Source: Cristatella mucedo (Eukaryota > Bryozoa > Phylactolaemata > Cristatellidae). Taken from it: a DNA stretch of 64,000 nt. This document shows, in pieces, positions 1-11,437 of this stretch. The stretch lies in assembly GCA_009760855.2 (NCBI GenBank), contig WPIO01000116.1:1182501-1246500 (forward strand). The letters run 5' to 3'. The translations under genes and the position numbers were made by a program. Position 1 is the stretch's first letter. Every line of letters begins with the position of its first letter. Below the pieces are notes generated by a model. The model made no database searches and had not been told where the DNA came from. It was given only the letters and a program-made list of their open reading frames with translations.

Positions 1-100
1 AGGAAACACCTAAGCTCCTTGGCTAATACCCAGGTTAATTTCCACGCAATGTAATATATGGTATAATGACGTAATGTAACGTATTGGTACAGAGATGAAA

Positions 101-214
101 GAGAACTTAATCTCTATTCAGGCGCTTCGCCTATGCCGCGGGACTTAAGCTCACGACCTCGACCAGACCTTGGTCGGGGCAAACCGCTTCACAACTTAAT
201 CAACGCTCCGTGAC
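101..214 (-). mobile_element. tRNA-derived SINE family 1 (SINE-1), minus-strand copy
   Basis: Read on the minus strand, this begins with a tRNA-like head (GCGGTTTGCCCCGACCAAGG, then a B-box-like GTGAGCTTAAGTCCC). It ends in a tail with GAAGCGCCTGAATAGAG followed by TTAAGTTCTC. The same head and tail recur on the plus strand at 38329 and 51258. The tail matches the 3' end of the L2-like LINEs in this window. The A-box part is degraded. The element is non-coding. Confidence 0.7.
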
Positions 215-480
215 CATTATTTGTTAGGTGCTGTTTTTGTATGCGCCCAAATTGTTTTTCTTGATTTTAAATATCACTTTTCCTCATTTCAGAGAGTACC
301 TGACGCAGTGCTGGTAAAATGACTGAACGATAACGACTAAAGGAGACTATAAGCAGTTTGCACTAACTCGATAGCTTGCTTGCTGTGCTGCTGAAGCACC
401 TTTATGAGTCAATTCCTAAAGAAATATAGTCACTAAGAAGCTCACTTGCGTATCTAATTCAACCGTAAACTACTTAGTTT
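215..480. other. Unassigned sequence left of block I
   Basis: No coding signal, repeat or RNA gene is recognisable here. It lies between the SINE-1 copy and the first sequence alignable with blocks II and III. Confidence 0.4.
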
Positions 481-2065
481 CTGATAAGGAATGACGCACT
501 CGTTAGGTCGTTCGGACAGAGCTCTAAAAATACTTAGTTTAAAAATACTTAATTTACCTTAAGACGTTTTGTAATTAAGAGCTTGATTAAGCAATGTCAA
601 TATTTGGTTGTTACCTACACGGTATAATGCTCAGAACAGCGTACAAAAGCTCTCTGGTATGATACGTTTGCCACTATGCAATTCGCTGATGAAGGCATTT
701 ATGGCCGCAGGTTGGTAACGCTCTTTTTACGCGGCACGTGCTCTGTGGCGTCCAGTGAGTTACCTGAATGGGCCAGCAAATGGCTATGCTAGTGGGCACT
801 AACCAATGCTAAGGTAAACAAGTTCATCTTTCAGGTGCCGTTGGACCGATAAAAAGTGTTTGCCGAGTGTTACCAAGTGCTCATTGTTTTCATAAACAAT
901 TTTTAATTTTTTTTATTTTGTTAAACAATTCGATAATTAATATGATTAGTGAACTGAATTTCCTGCTAAATTTCAAGCTTATGGAAACGGAAAAGGAAAA
1001 CTTTTTTATTCTTTTTCCCGCCTGCATATACACTAAAATGTTAAACTAACGAAATAGTGGTAATGGGTCTCGGTAGGACTTCGTCACTAAGAGGTGCGTC
1101 ATAAAGGGTTTCGTACGAAAACTCTAGTTGCCCATCCCCCAAGGCGCGACGGCACAAACCTGACCGCTATCCCTGCACGCAGCCAGGACTGTCGCTCAAG
1201 AGGTCCACGTGTAACGCTGAGCCCTCAATTAATTTAATGTAAGTATGAATATTTTCAGCGGCTAAAACGTGTAGCAATTTTTTCAAGTAGCCTTATAAGA
1301 ATTTGTTAAGGTGGGTGGCTTTCTCTCGAAACACACTGCCTAGACCTATAAAGAGTGAGGTCCAATAATGACCGCCCTCGCCTTTGACAGGATCTGGATC
1401 TTAAAATGAAAACAATATATTTTGCATATAGATCTATTTCGGATGAAGCCCAGGTTGAATCACGTAAGAGTGGCGGGATTGATTAAGTTTCTGAACTAAA
1501 CTTTCCGAGGAATTAACAAATTCCTTCTTCGAAAATACTAAGAATCCATGCAGTAAAAGTACATTGGGAAGAATGCTTAGGCATCATTGACGAGAAAATG
1601 GCTACCCCGATGGGATGAGCCCAAAGCTGAGTCACGGACATAACTTGCTAGACAGGCTTATGCCATTCCACGTGAAACTCTTTGTTGCTTTCTCCGATGA
1701 ATGAAGCTCACATTGCTCATTGAGGCTCATTAACTGTTCACACCGTTTATATTGCACAGTTGCTGGAAAATGGAATTTTAAACTGAAAAATCCGAAAGTA
1801 TTCTGGAACCAGAAACAACCTGTCATGCTACATTGTAGCCGAATTGCTGCCCGATTAACACCAGAACTACGTTCCAAAGTATTCTTACAATATGATCTAA
1901 AGAATAAACGAATTCGTATGACGGGTATAATTAAGTATTAATATTTGTCTGACTTTGGCCCAACCAAAAGTTGTTCGTCAGTAAACCTGCAGCTAAGCTC
2001 TCATCTCACACCGATAGGCGGAGGATAACGCTGCTAACAATATGCTTGCCACAGTGACGGGATTA

Positions 2066-2073
2066 TGACGTCA
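2066..2073 (+). promoter_or_regulatory. CRE-type palindrome TGACGTCA
   Basis: A perfect cAMP-response-element octamer lies about 140 bp before the conserved core element of block I. The recent duplicate keeps it (11680-11687). Blocks II and III have degraded versions at the aligned place, although both keep TGACGTC about 90-100 bp further on (near 17198 and 24141). Binding is inferred from the motif only. Confidence 0.35.
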
Positions 2074-2204
2074 GGCGAAATATTCGACGGACTTCAAATC
2101 TTTTGCAGCCCGCTGACTTCAAATAAGGTAGAGTAATATAACCAGAAATCGATCATTACGTTTAAAAATTAACTCATAATTAGATTATTAATTTGTTTAG
2201 TTTA

Positions 2205-2435
2205 TAGCATAGCCAGGGGATTAGCTCTCGCTACGTTAGACTTATGACATCTGATTATGCCAGAATATAAGGCGCTGAGGGTGGCTGGGAATGTCAGTAT
2301 TACGACAGAGACGGTTCGGAGCATTCCACTCAGCGAAACTTGTCGCTCAGCTGCTGACACAAGCGACTCCGCTTACCAGCCGGTAAGCAGTTGCTGATAT
2401 AGTTTTGCCACTGCCATCTTTGGTTACTAGGGTTC
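2205..2435 (+). promoter_or_regulatory. Conserved upstream element of the zinc-finger blocks (candidate promoter or 5' non-coding exon), copy I
   Basis: This stretch stays readily alignable in all copies (11815-12045, 17150-17395, 24105-24345), while flanking sequence drifts. Shared landmarks are GGATTAGCTCT, ACTTATGAC, TCAGTATTACGAC and the near-palindrome CTTACCAGCCGGTAAG at 2372-2387. In blocks I-III it lies 1 to 3.3 kb upstream of the first finger-gene exon in the same orientation. There is no conserved reading frame, so a promoter or 5' untranslated exon is the best inference. An old SINE or other repeat core is the alternative. Confidence 0.45.
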
Positions 2436-2697
2436 ATTAATTGTTTGTTTCAAAGACCTGTTCCTCATCTGGTGCTTCCTATAGAACTCTGCATTTGCAG
2501 TAAAACAGCGTGCACCAGCTTTCACCAATTCGTCAATTTTAGGCTCGCTAGGGTTGCTGGGACCATTAAAACATTTAGAAAGATAAGCGCCGCTTGTTAC
2601 AGCAGCCGAAATAGTGATAGCTGCCGATCATGACGGATTCAAAGTTCGCGATCAATCAATTGCAGCAATATCTGAAATTGAGAAAATACCAGCTGAC

Positions 2698-3348
2698 CTA
2701 GCATGCGCGATCAGGCGATTGCAGCTGGTGCAAAACTCTGCAGCTAGGCTTGTCTGTCGTGAGCGTCGCAGTTGCCACATTACTTCACTTCTCGCCGACC
2801 TGCACTGGTTACCAGTCAAGCAACGGATTGACTTCAAGGTTTCGTCGCTCACTTTTAGGTCTCTTCATTCTATGGCTCCAGCCTATCTTTCAGATATACT
2901 ACCCCATCAGGCAAAGCATCGCACCACTCGCTTTTCGGAATCCAACAGTCTAGAAATACCTCATACAAACCTTAAATCCTTTGGAGACCGTGCACTTAGC
3001 TCGTATGCTCCCACAGCCTGGAACTCCCTCCCGACCTGCATCAGAACATCCCCTGACCTGACCACATTTAAAAGAAACTTAAAAACATACCTATTTAGGA
3101 CAGCATTTAGTGGGTCCATGTGATTCGTCCTCGATGTGCTTATGCATGCTGACACTGTTCATGCTGCCACTAACTACATTTGCATGCTGACCCAGTGCAT
3201 GTAACCCCTAACCATGTTGTTTTTCAAGCATGATTTTACTTACTATTCTATTGCGTATCACTTTGCAGCAAATGTAAAGCGCCTAGAAAGAGATAAAGTT
3301 CTCTGAGGGCGCTTTATCAAGTGCAATATTATTAATATTATTATTATT
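2698..3348 (+). mobile_element. 5'-truncated L2-like LINE (family alpha), C-terminal coding region plus 3' tail
   Basis: The frame running from about 2699 to 3122 encodes the C-terminal end of a CR1/L2-type ORF2, with the hallmarks LQLVQNSAARLV, LHWLPVKQRIDFKV and AWNSLPTCIRTSP, ending near TAFSGSM. A non-coding tail follows with TGTAAAGCGCC and GAGGGCGCTTTATCAAG and a terminal run of ATT repeats. The RT catalytic part is missing, as expected from 5' truncation during target-primed reverse transcription. The empty target site is preserved at about 12311 in the duplicate. Not autonomous. Confidence 0.9.
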
Positions 3349-5242
3349 ACCTCCAGTTAGGACTACAGAAGGAAGGGCTCTGATAAAAGCATACCATTCA
3401 ATTAAAACCTTTTTTTGTTCACTTGTCGCTTCGCTCACTGGTTCGAACGTACACGTCTACCAAGTCCGTGCTTCTAAAGCTTGGTCAAGCACTACTGTTT
3501 TCTCAGCGTCTACCTCAATTACATCTTCAAGCCTGTGTATTATTTTCAGGTGACCAATACTAAAAGTTTGTACCAACAGTCTGCTGCTGCTCTTACGGCA
3601 ACGGACACTATCCATAAAAACAGAGCATGCCGTCGGATAAGCAAATTACGCATGTCTCAATCTAACGTTACCGTTGACTTTAAGGACCAGTCTTTACTGT
3701 TCTTATGTTCTTAGTCTGAAACCCTGTCCCTAATTAAATTCATGTTACTAGCCTGAGGTCCAACTAACAGGTGGTCAGATCTGTCGTCATGCCTTTAGTA
3801 GCATGCTGGCCGTAGCATGATACGTCATTGGTTTTTCTTGCAGAATATACTGGCATAAGTCTTACTCATTCTTGATTTTACAGCAAATTATAAAGGGATT
3901 ATTTAGTTCTCGGGTGAGGCTCTTCCGAGCGACTATCACATTTAATGTCGATTGTGTTACTGTTAATGTTAAGGGAACTAATGAATGTAATAATTCTGGT
4001 GTTAGACGGGCCACTTGGTTTTCATACTGACTCATACGGTACACGATAAAGGCCTGGGCCATTTTTGGAAGAGGACATTTAAAGTAAGATGGTACACATT
4101 TTAAAGGGGAGGCTTTGTGCTTGTGGGCTAATGATAACAGCCACTCACGGCAAGTTGTTTTTGGTAGCCACTACAAAAATAGGTCGATTGCTTTCAAAAT
4201 TGCTGCATGAAGTTTAGAAGTGAGAGGCTAAAATACTAAATCAGTCACTATTTCATCTGATTCTATCGAATAGGTGTAATAATGAAAGAAAGCCAGCAGG
4301 GATGACCCCAACAAGGTTCGGCAGACAGTATGTTACAACCAGTTTTTTGTTGAAGCGAAAAGGTTGAGGCTGTCATCAGCAATCAGTCAACGTGATACTG
4401 AAAATATTGTTGAAATTGTAATGTAAATAAGAAATAAAAATGCAAGCATTGCCTGTAAAGTTATTGCTGGCATTGCAATCTGATTAAGTAAAATTCATTC
4501 TAGCTAGCTCCTAAATCAATGATGCTCAGGAGCTCTAGGAATGTTTTGAAATCGGAACAATCCTGACTGGTAAGTTATTGCTTACAATGGCATGCCTTTC
4601 TTAGTTTTTTCCATATCCTGTTACTACCTAAGAAATTTGATCCACAAATCCGCTCAGTAGTCACTGAAGAACGTAAGACCTCTAAAGGTCAATGAGAGTA
4701 GAAGAAATACTTCAAAATCCGAACTTGTATTTCCAATGTATTTTAGTGACACCCAAACTCTATATTAGTACCTTGGCTCTCCTTGGACATCGTTTCTCAT
4801 TGAGGACGATCTCATCTTCAATTTATTTTGAGGCAGCAGATCACTGTTGCTACTACGGTTTCCCTGCCTGCTTTACAACATGGTCAAACTCTACTAACCT
4901 TTTTGCAGCTTGTAGCTAAAGCAAAAAACCTGAATAGCAATGAATTGTTCTAGTTTTCTCTGTGAAATCATTAAGCTAATTTCATCCTTAAATAACGTTG
5001 TCTATCTAAGAGCACAACATATAAAACATTAATATTGCAAGATCTTACGGTTATCGTTTGTATGCTGGATGTTGAGATGCAACTAAAGGCAGTGTTGAGG
5101 TAGGCAGTGCCAGTATGCATTTCAATCACACTACTAACCCCAATTTTCGAAGTCCTGCACAAAGTGCTGCCACTAAAGCAGTGAATCGAAATCAATGCTG
5201 TGTCCCTCACTTTTAAAGTCTTCTACAGCTTCGGTATATTTC

Positions 5243-5370
5243 GTGATTGCACACTAGGTTAGGCGGTTGCTTGTCACCAGCTCAGGGCAAAAAGTCGTAG
5301 TTCAAACCATGAATTAATCAATCCTATGTTTCACTGCAAGTGGTTTACCGTGCCCATAAAGGATTGTGTC
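5243..5370 (+). mobile_element. Old degenerate SINE-2 copy, block I
   Basis: CGTGATTGCACACTAGGTTAG followed by GCGGTTGCTTGTCACCAGC, and further on CACTGCAAGTGGT and CATAAAGGATT, match the tRNA-like head and body of the younger SINE-2 copies at 53652 and 37493 (read on their minus strand). The aligned positions in block II (17842) and block III (25350) hold the same insertion, so it predates the block duplications. Confidence 0.6.
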
Positions 5371-5552
5371 GCTTTCAAGAATAAGCTTTTACATTATCTG
5401 GTACTTGTATGCTATGTTGTACTGATTCTAACTTTGTGCATAGAAATGTGAGCTGTGTACGCATTAAAATGAAACTAAATATATATTTGTTTAGAAGGCT
5501 ACAGTTTTTTGGTTCGGCAAATGTAAATACCATTTTTTTATTAGAAATCACA

Positions 5553-8500
5553 ATGACTAAGTCAAGCAATCTATACAGCGGCAAAGAAGTAACAGGATCC
5601 TCGCCGAAAAGAAGAGAGAATGAATACATAAAGAGCCCAGGTAAGTATAATAACCAACAGTGTTCAGGTTTGCTGTGAACAACCCGCTGGGTGTGGGAAG
5701 TGAGCAGTACATTTCGACGGTTAACTGTCTCTGAATTCGCTTTTTCTCGATATCAGATTCTTCTATAGCACCGCTATCGAAGCGTTGTTATGCTACATGG
5801 CTAAATTGGCATTCACTTTGATAGCCCAGGCAGGCTATAGCATAGGTTACATAGCACGCATTGTTCTAAATTGATTTAAAATTGTTTGGGTGTGCATTAG
5901 GAGCTTATAGAATATTTCCATGATTACTTTTGCCGACTCACGTTTAATTTCGTTCGATGTAGATTTCAAGCTCTTTTGGGAGTTCGTTCTAGATCTGCAT
6001 CGAGATATCGGTAAGTAACGATTGCCACTTTCCTAATAATGTTTAGAATTAAATGCCAATATAGCATGAGACAAAAACACAGTTTCAGATAAATATATTT
6101 GTTTTAAAGGTGACAACTAATAGTTTACCTATAATTCGGGTTAGACTTCGTTTTACCACGAGTCCCTTGACTAGAATTTGTGTGTGACTCCATGTGTCAG
6201 AAAAATTAGGACTCCTTTGCTGAGAAAAACTTTCTCACTAGATAATTATCCTTAATTTTATCCAGATTGTTCATTCGGAAAAAAATGATTCAAGTCGGTT
6301 ATTGTTATTTCAAAAGTTCTTTGCAATGAAGGACACTGAAAACTTTGAGGATGTTTGACTACTACTGTTATGCTATATCTTTCTGAGCTGTCACAATATA
6401 TTTTATTTTAAGTCCCTTGCATCACTGAATTAGTACGAAATAATCATTATTGGTCAGTAACTAAGACCCTCTAGTCTTTAATTGTAAATTTAGGATATTG
6501 AACAAATCTTCTATATTGCCTGCTTGAGAAAAAAGGAATCTCTTGAGGTACTTCTGTGCCTGCATGTAAGTAAATTATTGATTCACCGTCTGCTACTCCA
6601 GAAAGTCACGTGGGGGCCTTATGAGTCAGGGTACTATTTCCGCTCAGTATTCACTGAAGAACGTAAGTGCGATAAAGATCTATGAGAAAAGCAGAAGTAG
6701 TTCAAAATACGAACTGGTATTTATAATGCAATTTAATTTATTTCCGTTCGTAACTAACAATGTCATAAAGACTATGTGACCGCTATGCAGGAGAGTTTTG
6801 TATAGCACACTCACAGCCTAAGCAGCTTCAGGTACGCATTCGGTAGCCAATGGACTTAGATTCACTCAACATAGAGAAATTGGGAAGCATAGCATAGTCA
6901 GGAGAGCTGTTAAGGTAGTGATTAGCACGCAAGTTGCAGCTCAGGACCACTGTAATGAATGAGTCATAATCGGCTGCAGGATTTAATTACTCTTAGCTCT
7001 CATTTCGTAAGAAATGTGGGAGCGACTTCCACAGTCTAGAACCTGCTGAGCCAAAGCTTCTGCCGGCATAGGTCTTTAATGGGAGAAATGGGACAGCTAA
7101 TTTATTGCCCACCCAGGACCTGAGGATGTGAAGACCTGAAGACCACTCATCTCATTAAAAGACTCCCGAATATGGACTTGAGCTTCCAAACATCCTTCGA
7201 GGAAGTGTTGAAATCTGTGGCAACACAGGACTCTGTGATTGGGTTACTTCCTTTCAGGTTTATGCTCTTCCTCTTTCCGATGAGATTGCTAGGTCATGTA
7301 AGACTAGGTTTCGACTTTCGTACAGATGGCACTTAGTTATAATTTGGCTTTAATCAATGCTTGTCTGCCAGCTCGTCGAATTGTCTCACTACTGTGGCAG
7401 CTTGTCTAAATTCAGTGTTTATTGACCTAAGATATATCGTTCTGCTGAGTTGCAATCTAATTTAGTCTGCGAATAAAGATTTTCTTAACCGAGCGAATAA
7501 GTGTTTCGAACATGTATTTAGAGATTCTAGAGAAATTTGTAATGCAACTTTCGTATGCTGATACAGTGATATGCGCATTCTATTCAATGTAGAAATAATT
7601 CAGGCGTTCTGGAAGTATGCTGAAGATGAGTACAAAAACATGGGTAAGTTTCCTTGTCAGCTGCCTGCAGCATTGCATCTAAGAATGCAACGAAACAATC
7701 CGTAGATTTCTGGCTTAAGTAATGTGTGAATGTTTTTAAGTCGTAAAGTGACCCAAAAGTTGTGGGTTCCTGTTGTGTTAGGTTTAGCTTGAAACTTTAA
7801 AAACGTTCTCGGTAAGCCTCAAAGGCGATGCAAAGTTGGCCTGTGCATAATATGCTTACGCGACTTGCTTGCCACATTCGCTAGATAATTATTTTTTGGA
7901 TCTAACAGTGACCCAATTTAAATTGACTAAGATTCTGCTGAGCGGATCTGTAAATTATTCCATCAGGAATCTCAAAACATAAGAGAGTTTATGTTTGTGC
8001 CTATTACTATTGCAGGTTTTCTAATTTCCATGGCCTAAAAACTGAATTGGTTTTGCAGAGCAACTTGTTTCTAGTCAATTTATGAAATCGAAGTTTGTAG
8101 TCCGGGAGCCAATCGAGAGCAATATGTCTTTCTGCAGAATGCAGAGGTTCTTATCACTCAGCCATGACCGCTGTCTGAAGGGACAAGTAATGCAAGTTAA
8201 GACTAATCCTTCCACAATATAAGCTCAAACAACAAAAGGTAGTATTCATATTACTAGGTTCTAAAATATTATTCATAATTCTTTTCAAAAACGGATGTCC
8301 CCATTTTGCTGGGGAGCTCCTTCACCTTGCTCTGATATAACTGGCATTCTTGAGTTTTATCTAAAATAGGTATAAAAATTGATCGTGTCAGTTTGTAAGG
8401 CTTGATAACCAACATCAGGGGGCATTAAAAATTTGGAAATACGTAAGGGTATTTCCATGTTGTTTCCAGCCGTGTTGCATCGGAGCTACGTTTTTTAAAC

Positions 8501-9810
8501 GAATACCAATCAACTTGAATGTAGGCTTTCATCGGCTTTGCCGTTCAATTTTAAAAAAATGAACCATATCATTTTATCCAAAGTACTCAAACAATAGTTT
8601 GATCTAACGCTCTGCACGTAGACAAGGATATCATCTGATAACAAAGTGATAAGTCACCAATACATTTGCCTAGGCCGTTGCCTTATAGGTACAATAATGA
8701 TCTCTTCGGCTGCAGTATGGCAAGATGGAAAGTGGTAGCAGTTATCAACCAATTACGTGGTTTCAGCTTGTCCGAACAAGGAAAATAAAACATTCCATCC
8801 ACTGCACATTTATAATGTAGGGGTGCAGGTCTAACCGCTTCTAACTGAACCGTGTGAAGGATTTCGTAAGAAAGGCTGTGCTATCCAAGTAAAGTGCAAA
8901 ATCTGTGGAGATATTGACTGATTAAAGACTGTGACATCCCATCAGCAGTTTAACGTCCTGATTTTCTTAGAAAAATTGTATGTGGCGGACGTTTCACTTT
9001 TACAAAATAATTTGATTTGCTGCCAATAGTTTAGCATATTGGCTATTACGACAGAGACAGGAATATTGTACGGATTACTCCCAACATATTTCCCATAAAG
9101 TAAAGTTCTCCATATTGTTTTCGATGACAATATTAACATATTATATTTCAACTATTGTAGAAACTGAGCTAAAGTCACAGCATTCGCAAAGCCCACCATC
9201 ATCTGAATTCAACAGTAATGATCTCGACAAAGCTCCCAGTATTGCTGAGCCAGCTCGTAAACCATCCAACTTAACAGGACATTCTGAAGAGAGGCAAATT
9301 CCTTCAAGGAAACGCCGGGCACCTGCAAACCCTGAACCGATTGACACGATGGAGATTGCGAATGATCCGACCCTACATGAAAGTGAGTCTGGAGCAACCA
9401 CGAGCAAACGTGTCAGGCTATCGATAAAAGAAGAAAACAATGATACAATATTGGACAGCCGTGTGAAAAAGGAGTACAGTTGTGAGTCATGCGGCAAGGT
9501 TTTCTCTCAGGCGTGCAATTTAAAGGCACACGTCAGAACCCACACAGGAGAAAAGCCCTACGAATGCACGTACTGCGACAAGAAATTTACCCAGTCTGCA
9601 CATTTGAGCAGTCACTTGATGACTCATACGGGCGAGAGACCCTATGCATGCTCAGTGTGTGAACAAACCTTTGCACGCAGGGACCATCTTAGCTCTCACC
9701 AACTGGTTCACACTGGAGAACGTCCTTTTGCCTGTGATAAATGTGATGTTGCCTACACTCGAAGGCAATACTTAAAGACCCACCAGAAGAACTGTCACAA
9801 CGTTTCGTAA
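5553..9810 (+). CDS. Four-finger C2H2 zinc-finger protein, gene A (exons 5553-5640, 5963-6010, 7593-7643, 9161-9810)
   Basis: Predicted nuclear DNA-binding protein of 278 residues. Four exons join in phase 1: donors G|GTAAGT at 5640, 6010 and 7643; acceptors ending TAG at 5962, 7592 and 9160. Exon 1 starts at ATG 5553, and the aligned ATG is kept in both paralogs. Exons 2 and 3 (48 and 51 nt) encode short stretches centred on FW ([25 protein letters not shown]), probably helical. Exon 4 gives a polar linker with basic RKRR (112-115) and SUMO-like IKEE and VKKE motifs. Four C2H2 fingers follow, with first cysteines at 170, 198, 226 and 254 and linkers TGEKPY, TGERPY and TGERPF; the last is C2-H-X4-H and ends NCHNVS. 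All zinc ligands are present. The upstream conserved element may be its promoter. No KRAB, BTB or other known N-terminal domain is recognised. Expression is unknown; reading-frame conservation across paralogs supports the exons. Confidence 0.85.
6745..7110 (-). mobile_element. L2-like LINE family beta, 3' fragment inside intron 2 of gene A
   Basis: Read on the minus strand, it carries the same end region as the beta element finishing at about 63540: a GGCTACCGAATGCG-type stretch, then CTGCTTAGGCTGTGAGTG and a CTCTCCTGCAT-type tail. Similar minus-strand copies occur at 31930-32270 and 51470-51900. It is absent from blocks II and III at this point, so it was inserted after the blocks separated. 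Too short and decayed to encode anything. Confidence 0.55.
7140..7440 (+). mobile_element. Old LINE reverse-transcriptase fragment in intron 2 of gene A (shared with block III)
   Basis: This aligns with 27850-28160 in block III, where the RT reading (LGFHFYANETLLYF) is still visible. Here it is more decayed, but the anchors GGTTACTTCC, TTTATGCTCTTCCTCTT and GGCTTTAATCAATG match. It lies just upstream of exon 3 in both blocks, so the LINE fragment was in the ancestral intron before duplication. Confidence 0.45.
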
Positions 9811-11430
9811 TTACACTGCAGTCAGACGGGTAAAGATGGAGGTTGATTGAGAATAAACTAAATATTTGTTTTATGTTTGAGGTTCTTACTTTTGCTTATG
9901 ATTGCAAATGCTATGCACTGTGTTTTATTCGATCATACCTCTCACATAATTCCGAGATCCACATATTTAAATTAATTGCAAATTAAAGCATAGGGATGTC
10001 AGCACGACGTGAAAACTCTGTTTAAATGTTAGGAATACGTTAGCCTGTCGAATGGGGAGTGCTGATTACGCATTCAAAATTACACGCCCGAAGACCTTTC
10101 ACTTATCATATTCCCCATTTATAAAATTACAGTTCGGCTAAGAACGTCCATGTCGGCGAACACAAACGACCAAGCTTGACGTCAGTAAGAAGGAGCTGGT
10201 TAGTATGCAACTTTAACCAACATCGGTAAGTCTTGTGTGTAATAATATTATTGAAAAATAACAATACGTCTAATATAATACCAATAGAGAACTGGCTATC
10301 TTTGTATGTGCTTTATAATTACTTCAAAGTAAGAGCGATCGACTGGTCAGTAGCACCACGGGCTGTAAATTACTTATACAACATAGCTATTGATGACATG
10401 AGCATGCACGTCTAGTTAATGGCAGAAAGCATAATGTCAGCATTCATGAGCATATAAATGAATAATCTAAGCGATCGAACCTGCTCTACAATAGGTGGAT
10501 GTGATCAAGTCAGGAGATGCAAATGTAACTCAGAAGAAGTAATCACAAAAGATTTATTGGGCCATATCCGTCTAAATGCATGGTGCACAGTAAGATAATG
10601 GTTAATACACCGGTAAAGGTTAGTAGGTAAATGACCTCCTCAGGCATCAACGAATTGGACAATCGGAAATGCTTTGAAGACAACGTTTATTTTAACTTAC
10701 CGCTAGTCTTCGGCTTAAGGATTTCTAGTGCCCCTTAATTAAGACGTTACAAAGCTAGACGTTCTGGGCCAAAATAATTAAACTACTGGTTTCACTGGAA
10801 ATTAAGGCTCTGGTAAGAAATTAGGAAGCTACCATGCTTCTGGCATTAATTACCTAAATTCCATACAAAGATTACATCAATGCTGATGAGGCGTGAATCT
10901 AGAGCCTTCCGTCGGTTCCCAATTGATCAGTTGCAAGCTTCTGGCATTGACTTATGAACCTATGGGTGCTAGTAGGGGATTATCAAGCTTCAGCCTTCGT
11001 GGCTTGATTTCGGTAATGCCTGGTTAATGCTGGTATTAGGATGGTACAGATTTTTTTATTCGCATTTGAAGATTTTAAGATGGGACAGATTTTTCCAGAG
11101 AAAGATTTAGCAGGGTACTTCCTTCCGTTCGGAGTAAGGTAGGTACAAGCAGTAGTCAGAGAATATGAAGTTGGGAGCTCAAATCAAGGGTCAGAACACT
11201 TAAGGCTGTAATTTTTCAGCCGGTCGTTGAATTAGTCTTCGATCGATTTTTGGAGTATTTTGCGGTGTATTTAGTCAGACATTAGAAGCGTCTCTGCTCG
11301 TTTATATTAACGGAAGATTAATCGTTGAGAACATAGTGCTCGTGAACCTGTTGAGCTAGTTCCATATAAGATTTGGGAACGTTGTTTGTGTTGACGTAGT
11401 CTCTAACTTACAGTAAAATAGGACTGCAAA
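9811..11430 (+). other. 3' flank of gene A with candidate poly(A) signal, and rest of block I
   Basis: AATAAA at 9852-9857 lies about 40 nt after the stop codon and is followed by a T/G-rich stretch, a plausible cleavage and polyadenylation context. The aligned positions in the B and C copies have lost the hexamer. Further downstream, 10365-10560 resembles an old alpha LINE tail (minus strand), and 10600-11430 is block sequence without coding signal. The part near 11150-11430 recurs at 57640-57950. Confidence 0.45.
10365..10560 (-). mobile_element. Old L2-like alpha tail, block I copy
   Basis: Weak similarity to the alpha 3' region read in reverse (GATGACATGAGCATGCACG, TTAATGGCAG, then a CAGCATTCATGAGCA stretch). 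Corresponding remnants occur in block II near 21750-21990 and block III near 29690-29900, so this insertion also predates the duplications. Confidence 0.4.
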
Positions 11431-11437
11431 TCGAGAA

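Larger units (their letters stand above)
1824..4205 (+). repeat. Recent segmental duplication, copy 1
   Basis: From CATGCTACATTGTAGCC at 1824 to AAAATTGCT at 4205, this sequence reappears at 11438-13172 with very few differences, far closer than the block I/II/III comparison. After removing the LINE at 2698-3348 the two copies have nearly equal length (about 1.73 kb). It contains the conserved upstream element of the zinc-finger blocks but no finger exon. Confidence 0.9.
480..11430 (+). repeat. Paralogous block I (carries zinc-finger gene A)
   Basis: Collinear similarity to block III (23030-30040) and block II (16430-22740) is visible by eye at many anchors. Examples are the leading stretch near 590-720 (compare 23080-23200), the stretch near 1340-1650 (compare 23240-23540), the conserved upstream element near 2205-2435, the four exons of the finger gene, and the 3' flank 9811-10700. 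Block I is longest because it took later LINE insertions (2698-3348 and 6745-7110). The region 780-1310 has no clear counterpart in block III. Block limits are approximate because divergence is substantial. Confidence 0.7.

Noticed and set aside
5409-5678. Upstream in-frame extension of gene A exon 1 to an ATG at 5409
   Set aside because: The extension is not conserved in copies B and C, whereas the ATG at 5553 and the preceding TAG acceptor position are.
9141-9497. 118-codon minus-strand open frame
   Set aside because: It lies antisense to the finger exon of gene A and mirrors its codon pattern; analogous antisense frames in B and C do not add support.
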